Part shown: one piece after another, positions 22,001 to 23,542 of the stretch | Layout: each line of letters begins with the position of its first letter | How positions within the stretch are numbered: the stretch's first letter is position 1 | Notes under the pieces: model-generated | The model's database searches: none | Seen by the model: the letters and a program-made list of their open reading frames with translations, nothing else | Told to the model about the DNA's origin: nothing | Source of the DNA: Saccoglossus kowalevskii | Taxonomy: Eukaryota; Hemichordata; Enteropneusta; Harrimaniidae | Length of the DNA: 23,542 nucleotides | Direction: 5' to 3' | Assembly: GCF_000003605.2 (NCBI RefSeq) | Contig: NW_003154742.1 | Coordinates: forward strand, 17,120-40,661 | Made by a program: the position numbers and the translations under genes

Positions 22001-22767
22001 ATTTGCTTTCTCTTAGGTTGACATTTTAGCATGACAGTATTCTTTGTGCCTAGTATGTTGATAAAGCTTGTATCAGTGTTGCCCTCAGAACACTGTCTAA
22101 TTGTGTTGAGAAGGATCTGTCTTTCACGTTTGTATAACTGACATTTTAACAGAAAGTGCTCTTCATCTTCAATATCATTTGTATTGCATACAGGACAGCT
22201 TCTTTCGGTAATTTTAATTTTATGGTATCTGCCCATTTCAATTTGTAAAACATGTGCGCTTAATCTTAGTTTGGTCATTGATGATCTGTGTAGTGGGTTA
22301 TTTACTGTCTGCAGATAATTTTCAAGTGGTAATTCAGTTTTTAATTTTCTATAAGTACGTGGTTTATTTCATTTTGCAACAACGATATTGGAAATGTAAG
22401 GCACACGAAAGATAAACAGTATGTGAGAGCAACGAGTACAATTCATCTATTTAGTGAAAGCTTAAAGCTTTACACAAGTAAAATTTCAATTTGGACAACT
22501 GAATCATAGATCACTTATATGTATCAGACCATAGTTATAAAGTATATAAGCAGCATACATTTCAGACAAGTGAGTTTATAGGTTAATGTCAAGCCCTGAT
22601 TACTATACCATTTCCTAAGATGTTGAGAAATAAATTATAGATACCTCTTCCTCAATATCATTGTCATCATTCAAATTTCCGGGCAGTTCTAACTCATCAA
22701 GCTGTCGTTGAATTTCATCTTCAATCCAATCATCATCTTGTGGATCTTGTAACTGACGCATACTCAT
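1205..22767 (-). CDS. LRRIQ1: LRRIQ1 orthologue, 24 coding exons, 3' end outside window
   Basis: This is the whole-gene entry; exons are listed separately. The joined exons give 1470 codons with no internal stop and consistent phase at all 23 internal junctions. Domain order matches vertebrate LRRIQ1 as I recall it (about 1,700 residues): acidic N-terminus, coiled coil with one IQ motif (about residues 319-331), Glu/Lys-rich coiled coil (332-560), leucine-rich repeats (about 700-960), IQ motifs near 1106, 1132 and 1196-1212, and a tail with SEEW-GF and WVHTQAG near the end. The family is poorly characterised. IQ motifs bind calmodulin or related EF-hand proteins, LRRs bind protein partners, and a cilium-related role is often suggested. 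No signal peptide or membrane segment is visible, so the protein is probably cytoplasmic. The last visible exon ends at a GT donor, so at least one more exon lies before base 1. The identification rests on recognition of several conserved segments and is secure; exact boundaries are read by eye. Confidence 0.96.
1395..2576 (-). other. LRRIQ1 intron 23
   Basis: AT-rich intron. At about 1545-1794 on the plus strand is a segment ending in an (AAAT)n tract, which looks like the 3' tail of an old retroposon. The rest, including a 69-codon plus-strand open frame at 2302-2511, shows nothing I recognise. Confidence 0.8.
1769..1794 (+). repeat. (AAAT)n microsatellite, possible retroposon tail
   Basis: About six tandem AAAT units follow a T-rich segment and a short GC-richer block (CCCTCCGGGGATTG, 1740-1753). 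This is a common arrangement at the 3' end of CR1-like or SINE retroposons. The retroposon identity is inference. Confidence 0.6.
2577..2625 (-). CDS. LRRIQ1: LRRIQ1 coding exon 23 (micro-sized)
   Basis: Residues 1392-1406, only 49 nt, reading TENRQEKQHKKDMVF. It bridges to exon 24 so that the product reads MVFEWVHTQ, equivalent to YTYQWLHTQ in human LRRIQ1. It has acceptor TTTTATAG and consensus donor GTAAGT at 2571-2576. The assignment rests on phase and on the short C-terminal match. Confidence 0.85.
2887..2988 (-). CDS. LRRIQ1: LRRIQ1 coding exon 22
   Basis: Residues 1358-1390. It begins PQKKYELFKKLQE and ends GRKDYFK, parallel to LALFKNN...RRDGYFEG in human LRRIQ1. Phase decides the acceptor: TTCCATAG at 2989 keeps the frame, whereas the CCTCAG eight bases further in would not. 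Donor GTTGGT is at 2881-2886. Confidence 0.88.
2989..3559 (-). other. LRRIQ1 intron 21
   Basis: AT-rich sequence with no recognised element. Open frames here are short and overlap exon 22 read-through only. Confidence 0.75.
3560..3636 (-). CDS. LRRIQ1: LRRIQ1 coding exon 21
   Basis: Residues 1332-1356. This short exon reads GFKDSSTAELMLKRAKKMQ, a near match to GFKDISTAQQMLKRAQKM after SEEW in human LRRIQ1. It is too short to stand out as an open frame and was found by homology. It has acceptor AATTCTAG and donor GTATTA. Confidence 0.92.
3637..4315 (-). other. LRRIQ1 intron 20
   Basis: AT-rich intron containing the (AT)n tract at 4049-4092. The 63-codon plus-strand frame after it is not supported as coding. 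Confidence 0.75.
4049..4092. repeat. (AT)n microsatellite
   Basis: About 22 uninterrupted AT dinucleotides, likely length-polymorphic. Confidence 0.98.
4316..4581 (-). CDS. LRRIQ1: LRRIQ1 coding exon 20 (Pro-rich)
   Basis: Residues 1243-1330 plus two bases. It is a Pro-, Gly- and Arg-rich, probably disordered segment (for example PVLPPTPPVQPHPPR and GRPPLPPG) ending KLSEEW, identical in its last four residues to the ISEEW block of human LRRIQ1. It is noticeably GC-richer than its flanks. It has acceptor CTCTCTAG and donor GTAAGT. The Trp codon is split with exon 21. Confidence 0.93.
4681..4803 (-). CDS. LRRIQ1: LRRIQ1 coding exon 19 (completes last IQ motif)
   Basis: Residues 1202-1242, phase 0 at both ends. 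It begins AWWRGCYIRRR, completing the TIQ-AWWRG IQ motif begun in exon 18. An acidic segment (FDEDDDVLFGEVDLSSFEF) follows, matching the EEYREIDLEDFIF region of human LRRIQ1. It has acceptor GATGACAG and donor GTAACA. Confidence 0.94.
4804..5194 (-). other. LRRIQ1 intron 18, splits an IQ motif
   Basis: This phase-0 intron sits exactly after the I-Q pair of the last IQ motif. It is otherwise featureless AT-rich sequence. Confidence 0.85.
5195..5483 (-). CDS. LRRIQ1: LRRIQ1 coding exon 18 (IQ motifs 2, 3 and half of 4)
   Basis: Residues 1106-1201. Two complete IQ motifs lie close together, AATKIQAAWRGYCVR and AATVIQSYWRGCQVRK. The spacing of about 26 residues is typical of tandem calmodulin or light-chain sites. 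After a polar spacer the exon ends MAATTIQ, the first half of another IQ motif completed by exon 19. It has acceptor TTTGCAG and donor GTATTT. Confidence 0.96.
5778..6044 (-). CDS. LRRIQ1: LRRIQ1 coding exon 17
   Basis: Residues 1017-1104. This linker sits between the LRR domain and the C-terminal IQ motifs. The first half is helical and includes VYELAVQHRYTHEYGEL, matching MILSTEYRHAHERGDV in human LRRIQ1. The second half is polar and poorly conserved. It has acceptor CCTTTAG and donor GTAAGT at 5772-5777. Confidence 0.9.
6045..6919 (-). other. LRRIQ1 intron 16
   Basis: It contains the degenerate tandem repeat at 6506-6870 described separately. The remaining sequence is AT-rich and unremarkable. 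Confidence 0.8.
6506..6870. repeat. degenerate tandem repeat, ~130-165 bp unit, 3 copies
   Basis: Three diverged copies share blocks such as CTACATGCAAAATATCAAG, ACAAATGCCCCAA and CATGTGACTGATCAAAATTA. The block ACATGC starts at 6541, 6705 and 6834, giving spacings of 164 and 129. The third copy is incomplete. No coding potential is seen. Confidence 0.8.
6920..7087 (-). CDS. LRRIQ1: LRRIQ1 coding exon 16 (LRR cap)
   Basis: Residues 961-1015. SVIVSQLPWLQRLDSEDLNP is a typical LRR C-cap (the LPxLxxLDG-like pattern), followed by a helical segment FRLLSSFEAMCHSQVKLQD that parallels FLALCQSQIREFN in the human protein. It has acceptor TTGCAG and consensus donor GTAAGT at 6914-6919. Confidence 0.93.
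7240..7333 (-). CDS. LRRIQ1: LRRIQ1 coding exon 15 (last LRR)
   Basis: Residues 930-959. ISECYRLQDLVVQGNPVTEET is the terminal leucine-rich repeat with the GNP turn that usually closes the array, matching CYSLHELSLTGNPLLQET in human LRRIQ1. It has acceptor GTTGTCAG and donor GTACAT. Edge codons are split in phase 1 and phase 2. Confidence 0.94.
7334..8225 (-). other. LRRIQ1 intron 14
   Basis: It holds one member (7927-8075) of a dispersed repeat pair whose inverted partner is in intron 9. The rest is featureless. Confidence 0.75.
7927..8075 (+). repeat. dispersed repeat, copy 1 (inverted partner at 11615-11746)
   Basis: Shares AGACAAAAATTAA, TTTGATAG-ACC and TCCCTC-CTA in the same order with the reverse complement of 11615-11746. 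It is probably an old short interspersed or MITE-like element; the family is not recognised. Confidence 0.65.
8226..8299 (-). CDS. LRRIQ1: LRRIQ1 coding exon 14 (LRR)
   Basis: Residues 905-928. This short exon encodes one leucine-rich repeat, LTTIPSLSNCLLLKRLDISHNCID, corresponding to LEKLDVSHNCLSDL in human LRRIQ1. It has acceptor CTTCTCAG and donor GTGAGT at 8220-8225. Both edge codons (Ser and Asp) are split and fit the neighbouring exons. Confidence 0.94.
8300..8494 (-). other. LRRIQ1 intron 13, GC-AG type
   Basis: The donor reads CAG followed by GCAAGT and the acceptor is CTTCTCAG. The extended match to the U1 consensus at the other donor positions is typical of GC-AG introns. Frame and homology on both sides require this junction. 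Confidence 0.9.
8495..8622 (-). CDS. LRRIQ1: LRRIQ1 coding exon 13 (LRR), GC donor
   Basis: Residues 862-903 plus two bases. It contains LLRQLFLDDNSLSSLENL and WLPLLEHLSVSQN, nearly colinear with LRELHLDDNSIS and YWLPLLQNITISQN in human LRRIQ1. The junction to exon 14 needs the donor GCAAGT at 8489-8494, a GC-AG intron. No GT site nearby restores the frame, and the joined product (SVSQNS-LT) matches the family. Confidence 0.94.
8623..9064 (-). other. LRRIQ1 intron 12
   Basis: AT-rich, with no feature recognised. Confidence 0.75.
9065..9258 (-). CDS. LRRIQ1: LRRIQ1 coding exon 12 (LRRs)
   Basis: Residues 798-861. Three leucine-rich repeats are visible: KLTRLLLDHNQLISTRG, SVHILDLSHNHLNNVQ and LLKTLNLTGNNLQE. 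These match the order DHNQLINTKG and DCSHNHLTDV in human LRRIQ1. It has acceptor ATTACAG and donor GTAAGG, and ends in phase 0. Confidence 0.96.
9259..9861 (-). other. LRRIQ1 intron 11
   Basis: AT-rich, with a short 23-bp tandem repeat at 9664-9728. Nothing else is recognised. Confidence 0.75.
9664..9728. repeat. 23-bp tandem repeat, ~3 copies
   Basis: Units read TTTGTGTTTCAGTTTCATAA and close variants, starting at about 9664, 9687 and 9710. The last copy is partial. Confidence 0.8.
9862..10012 (-). CDS. LRRIQ1: LRRIQ1 coding exon 11 (LRRs)
   Basis: Residues 747-796 plus one base. It contains LQEVQMSNNCLSSIHGLDGC and LRVADFSNNRITRIG, two canonical LxxLxLxxNxL leucine-rich repeats of the 22-residue SDS22-like type. 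It has acceptor CTCTTCAG and donor GTGAGT. Intron 11 interrupts the repeat after ITRIG, in phase 1. Confidence 0.95.
10225..10295 (+). repeat. short dispersed repeat, copy 1 (partner at 12015-12085)
   Basis: It shares GATCTGACT-TTA and CCAATCAG-CACAATCTT in order and orientation with 12015-12085. The family is unknown. Confidence 0.65.
10746..11047. mobile_element. possible MITE-like block with imperfect ~29-bp inverted ends
   Basis: The left end (10746-10774) and the reverse complement of the right end (11019-11047) agree at about 20 of 29 positions, including GTCGTCG. The enclosed block is richer in CpG than the surrounding intron. The match is modest and no target duplication was established. 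Confidence 0.35.
11086..11238 (-). CDS. LRRIQ1: LRRIQ1 coding exon 10 (first LRRs)
   Basis: Residues 696-746, phase 0 at both ends. VITVQVHGLNGCNM matches the VTTVTFQDLPGC start of the LRR region in human LRRIQ1. LVRSISLVQCGI and ELQHLNLQ are the hydrophobic faces of successive leucine-rich repeats. It has acceptor GTTTTCAG and donor GTAGGT. Confidence 0.93.
11615..11746 (-). repeat. dispersed repeat, copy 2 (inverted partner at 7927-8075)
   Basis: The reverse complement aligns along its length with 7927-8075, including GTACCAAGACAAAAATTAA versus GTACCTAGACAAAAATTAA. Confidence 0.65.
12015..12085 (+). repeat. short dispersed repeat, copy 2 (partner at 10225-10295)
   Basis: Same orientation as the partner in the neighbouring intron 10. 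The shared core is GATCTGACTGTTA followed by CCAATCAGGCACAATCTT. Confidence 0.65.
12304..12448 (-). CDS. LRRIQ1: LRRIQ1 coding exon 9 (linker to LRRs)
   Basis: Residues 648-695 after a split Ser codon. The basic start (SKSRRHVPVRGGKRPMSAK) and the acidic LPELSEDEIL segment lead into the LRR domain, corresponding to the RRKRPVK...LDKLEIL region in the human protein. It has acceptor GAATTCAG and donor GTAAGT at 12298-12303. It ends in phase 0. Confidence 0.9.
12449..13533 (-). other. LRRIQ1 intron 8
   Basis: AT-rich; two minus-strand open frames of 64-65 codons have no recognisable features. Nothing supported here. Confidence 0.75.
13534..13983 (-). CDS. LRRIQ1: LRRIQ1 coding exon 8
   Basis: Residues 498-646. 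The end of the charged helix (DDKEEKERRLREQLEKEQH) is followed by a poorly conserved polar linker. The exon finishes with SQRLQWMENCIPW, which matches the ERRLAWIKSFKPW segment just before the LRR domain in human LRRIQ1. It is bounded by acceptor AACATAG and a consensus GTAAGT donor at 13528-13533. Phase fits both neighbours. Confidence 0.92.
14096..14593 (-). CDS. LRRIQ1: LRRIQ1 coding exon 7 (Glu/Lys/Arg coiled coil)
   Basis: Residues 332-496 and both split codons. It begins VRKPYINKLKKRREERK, directly continuing the IQ motif of exon 6. About 150 residues of almost pure Glu, Lys, Arg and Gln with heptad-like spacing follow, predicted to form a long single alpha-helix or coiled coil. The plus strand is accordingly a strong polypyrimidine stretch (14100-14570) and shows long Phe/Ser-rich open frames that are shadows. 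It has acceptor TTGCAG and donor GTGACT. Confidence 0.93.
14594..15619 (-). other. LRRIQ1 intron 6
   Basis: AT-rich. A 75-codon minus-strand open frame at 15124-15351 has no recognised motif and is not needed for the LRRIQ1 frame, so it is left unannotated. Confidence 0.7.
15620..15759 (-). CDS. LRRIQ1: LRRIQ1 coding exon 6 (first IQ motif)
   Basis: Residues 285-330 plus two bases. The charged helix continues and ends in AAVKIQATYRSYR, an IQ motif with the expected I-Q and aromatic or basic positions, closely resembling AAVKIQAKYKAF of human LRRIQ1. The last codon (CG+G, Arg) is split with exon 7. It has acceptor ATTCCAG and donor GTTAGT. Confidence 0.93.
15760..16520 (-). other. LRRIQ1 intron 5
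   Basis: It contains overlapping antisense open frames at 15816-16197 (97 and 108 codons) without recognised domains. Possibly a fragment of an old element; otherwise featureless. Confidence 0.7.
16521..16831 (-). CDS. LRRIQ1: LRRIQ1 coding exon 5 (coiled coil)
   Basis: Residues 182-284. The first two bases complete an Asp codon with the G left by exon 4. After KKMWTVAVVTESAMMERE the segment is an uninterrupted charged helix (REKLKELMQKQREKDERRQ and onward), as in the coiled coil before the first IQ motif of LRRIQ1. It has acceptor TTTTCACAG and donor GTATGC. It ends in phase 0. Confidence 0.9.
17060..17360. repeat. degenerate AT-rich tandem repeat, ~110-125 bp unit, 3 copies
   Basis: Each copy contains TACTACAT or similar, then CTTATAGAATAATATA and ATTGTATAAAAGTTCCTAAA. 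Copies begin at about 17063, 17173 and 17299. Confidence 0.75.
17797..18250 (-). repeat. ~111-bp tandem duplication of exon 4 end plus donor (3 copies)
   Basis: The 3' part of exon 4 (TNETPSQLKGATALVNGEVT coding block) and the first ~45 nt of intron 4 recur. Copy 1 is the exon itself (18185-18250). Copy 2 is at about 18075-18141. Copy 3 is at about 17841-17905. The intron-like block ending CTTTGTGATAG is present before copies 2 and 3 and again after copy 3. Copy 2 has lost its donor where a LINE fragment is inserted; copy 3 keeps GTACATG. Copies 2 and 3 are not part of the model, because splicing into them shifts the frame to an early TGA. Confidence 0.9.
17947..18074 (-). mobile_element. non-LTR retrotransposon 3'-end fragment
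   Basis: About 125 bp matching the 3' end of the LINE fragment at 21885-22370. On the minus strand it begins GTCAACCTAAGAGAAAGC and runs through CTCACAGATATCTAAATAA to a T/G-rich end. It lies at the edge of copy 2 of the exon 4 duplication, replacing about 13 nt that contained that copy's donor. It is an extreme 5' truncation, as is usual for LINEs. Confidence 0.85.
18185..18347 (-). CDS. LRRIQ1: LRRIQ1 coding exon 4
   Basis: Residues 127-180 plus one base. It begins VMEEIEKEEEK, similar to the SEIEKEEF segment of the human protein, followed by a low-complexity Asp/Glu/Gly stretch and TPSQLKGATALVNGEVT. The acceptor ...CTTGAG at 18348 has a weak polypyrimidine tract, so the left edge is the least certain in the gene. 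The donor is GTACAT at 18179-18184. The 3' third of this exon and its donor are duplicated twice in intron 4. Confidence 0.78.
18602..18696 (-). CDS. LRRIQ1: LRRIQ1 coding exon 3
   Basis: Residues 96-126, about KFVDARDQPVSK and ending DPELLYDR. The two leading bases complete a Cys codon from exon 2. It has acceptor ...GGTAG and donor GTGAGT (18596-18601), and ends in phase 0. It is small, mostly helical and acidic, with no recognised domain. Confidence 0.8.
18921..19080 (-). CDS. LRRIQ1: LRRIQ1 coding exon 2
   Basis: Residues 42-94 plus one base of codon 95. It opens with a run of Asp/Glu and then reads IPDSVTAYLERVQSRSEGV. This lines up with the acidic stretch and the ELPESV...NRSKAVEE region of human LRRIQ1. 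The acceptor is ...TTGTCAG at 19081. I chose the donor GTACAT at 18915-18920; a GTTATT site a few bases further into the intron would keep the same phase. Confidence 0.85.
19277..19300. repeat. (TAA)n / (TTA)n microsatellite
   Basis: Eight TAA units directly abut AGTCTTTATTG. Read on the minus strand this is CAATAAAGACT followed by (ATT)n, the usual look of a LINE 3' terminus. Confidence 0.9.
19304..21810. mobile_element. ~2.5 kb structure with ~350-370 bp inverted terminal arms
   Basis: The left arm (19304-19655) and the reverse complement of the right arm (about 21440-21810) align over almost their full length. Shared blocks include TGTGGTAGTTGAGCGCGGTAA, CAGTTTAACATGAAGTTGAT, TTTAATTAAATATTCACGC and CCTATGACCTTGTAAGA. 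Both arms end outward in CTTTATTG. The 1.8 kb between them has no transposase-like frame. It could be a non-autonomous foldback DNA transposon, or two retroposon 3' ends inserted in opposite orientation; the CAATAAAG ends favour the latter. Confidence 0.75.
19403..20655 (+). repeat. recurrent palindromic motif GAGCGTACGCTC in ~50-bp repeats
   Basis: The perfect 12-bp palindrome occurs at 19407-19418, 19703-19714 and 20609-20620. Each is followed by ACTTTCAAAAGT-like and GCGTGGA...ACAATGGAAT sequence. Related diverged copies sit at about 19457-19505 and, inverted, at 21600-21715. Confidence 0.85.
21885..22370 (-). mobile_element. 5'-truncated LINE: end of reverse transcriptase ORF plus 3' UTR
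   Basis: A continuous frame runs from about 22368 to a stop near 21958. It reads RTYRKLKTELPLENYLQT, then TKLRLSAHVLQIEMGRY, then ERSCPVC and DEEHFLLKC. This is the familiar C-terminal end of CR1/Rex-like non-LTR retrotransposon ORF2 proteins, with a C-x2-C-x9-H-x4-C zinc-knuckle-like motif. An in-frame TGA lies just upstream, and the catalytic reverse transcriptase domain is absent, so the copy is dead. The 3' UTR part is shared with 17947-18074. Confidence 0.9.
22645..22767 (-). CDS. LRRIQ1: LRRIQ1 coding exon 1 (N-terminus)
   Basis: Residues 1-41, starting MSMRQLQ and containing the acidic amphipathic segment WIEDEIQRQLDEL, which resembles the N-terminus of vertebrate LRRIQ1. The first ATG (22765-22767) is chosen because an in-frame TAG lies 18 nt upstream inside an apparent acceptor (CT at 22783-22784). 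That acceptor implies a 5' untranslated exon further right, with this exon reaching about 22782. A second ATG lies two codons downstream. Donor GTATCT follows at 22639-22644. The exon ends in phase 0. Confidence 0.85.
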
Positions 22768-22858
22768 TCTTGTCAACTCAAACTAAATTTAAAAAGAAAA
22801 TTAATTAAGCTGTGCAGTATAAGGAACATGTTGGGATGTGTTGGAGGGTAGGGTAGAG

Positions 22859-22870
22859 TTAGGGTTAGGG
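22859..22870 (+). repeat. short telomere-like repeat (TTAGGG)2
   Basis: Two TTAGGG units preceded by degenerate AGGGTAGGGTAG. Too short to imply a telomere fusion. Confidence 0.7.
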
Positions 22871-22911
22871 AGTACAAAAGAAACTTTTTTATAAAACACA
22901 TTATAGAAGCA

Positions 22912-23066
22912 CCGAAGTCATCAGAAATCACACGTTCAAATGACTCAGTAAATTCGTCCCAAGACATTCTTCCCATTAAGCTTTCATCCCATTGCCTTTG
23001 TTCAGTCTTATAACCTATCTTGTGCAGGATGATGTCGATTTCAATGTTGGTGCAAAGAGTTGTCAA
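22912..23066 (-). other. exon-like open segment of unknown identity
   Basis: The minus strand reads CTNIEIDIILHKIGYKTEQ and then GRMSWDEFTESFERVISDD. Composition is more coding-like and GC-richer than the flanks. An acceptor-like ACGTAG lies just upstream and weak donors (GTGTGA, GTGATT) lie inside. The second half resembles the exiting helix of an EF-hand (GxhSxxEF) but a canonical calcium loop is missing. It could be an exon of the next gene, an upstream LRRIQ1 exon or a gene relic; I do not recognise it. Confidence 0.35.
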
Positions 23067-23391
23067 TTTCTACGTATACATACATGTACAATGTATGTGT
23101 GCTAAGCCTTGTCGTGGTGACTTGATTTCACTAGAAAGAACCGTGTCGGCTGCATGATGCATATAAATACAATTGGAAAACCTTTACAACAATATTTACT
23201 ATATTTCCCGATATTCAGAATGAACCTATTTTATCATGTTTTCTAACACTTCAGCACATTTAATATAATTATACTATAATCATGAAATATGAATAACTTT
23301 ATTTTACAATTGATGGATTAACATAATGCAAAGTGTGATACAATAAACGACTGCTTGGGTTCAGTCTTCAGGGTGCACGTTGACAACGACT

Positions 23392-23531
23392 GTGGGACAA
23401 ATCGACTTGGGACAAATGTGATTTGGGATGAATCGACCGTCTACCGTTCAAACTGTGTGTAAACATGGTGTGAATGTGGGGGACGGTCGATTCGTCCCAA
23501 ATCACATTCATCCCTAATCGTTTCGTCCCAC
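23392..23531. repeat. foldback element: 50-bp inverted arms, 40-bp loop
   Basis: The left arm 23392-23441 and the reverse complement of the right arm 23482-23531 agree at 43 of 50 positions, with GTGATTTGGGA-GAATCGACC shared. The arms are made of a repeated GGGACGAATCGAC-like submotif. The sequence continues AAGTCGATTCG to the window edge, so the element may be larger. It resembles a MITE or foldback transposon terminus. Confidence 0.8.
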
Positions 23532-23542
23532 AAGTCGATTCG

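Larger units (their letters stand above)
19081..22644 (-). other. LRRIQ1 intron 1
   Basis: The longest intron in the window (3.56 kb). It is composed largely of the inverted-repeat structure 19304-21810 and the LINE fragment 21885-22370. The centre (19765-21320) shows nothing recognised apart from one more copy of the palindromic motif. Confidence 0.85.
22783..23391. other. region upstream of LRRIQ1 coding start
   Basis: It presumably contains the acceptor side of a 5' untranslated exon, intron sequence and possibly the promoter, but no promoter motif is convincing. A short telomere-like TTAGGGTTAGGG occurs at 22859-22870. One exon-like open segment (22912-23066) is listed separately. Confidence 0.5.

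Noticed and set aside
22859-22870. Telomeric repeat as evidence of a chromosome end or fusion
   Set aside because: Only two perfect TTAGGG units, which is within chance or microsatellite noise.

Overview
This is an intron-rich, AT-rich animal genomic window, probably from a marine invertebrate. Evidence: long introns with GT-AG borders, a 5'-truncated non-LTR retrotransposon, minisatellites and foldback elements. The species cannot be fixed from the sequence. There are no prokaryotic features.

One gene fills almost the whole window, on the minus strand: an orthologue of LRRIQ1 (leucine-rich repeat and IQ domain-containing protein 1). I could place 24 coding exons between 22767 (start codon) and 1205 (last exon visible, ending at a splice donor). 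The exons sum to 4410 nt, exactly 1470 codons, and every junction keeps phase. In order, the protein has an acidic N-terminus (exons 1-4), a charged coiled coil (exon 5), a first IQ motif (exon 6), a very long Glu/Lys/Arg coiled coil (exons 7-8), a linker (exon 9), leucine-rich repeats (exons 10-15), a helical LRR cap and linker (exons 16-17), three more IQ motifs (exons 18-19), a Pro-rich segment (exon 20) and a conserved C-terminal tail (exons 21-24). The 3' end of the gene lies beyond base 1.

Layout from right to left: 23392-23531 is a hairpin-forming inverted repeat. 22784-23391 is upstream sequence with one exon-like open segment of unknown identity. Intron 1 (19081-22644) holds a LINE 3' fragment and a ~2.5 kb structure with ~350 bp inverted arms built from a short palindromic motif. 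Exon 4 and its donor are tandemly duplicated into intron 4, where a second LINE 3' scrap sits. The middle introns carry dispersed and tandem repeats. Positions 1-1217 are a 36-bp minisatellite (33 whole units) whose unit contains the 3' end of exon 24 together with its splice donor.

The most unusual theme is that two separate tandem repeats in the same gene each span an exon-intron donor junction. The minisatellite multiplies a working 5' splice-site sequence over thirty times.
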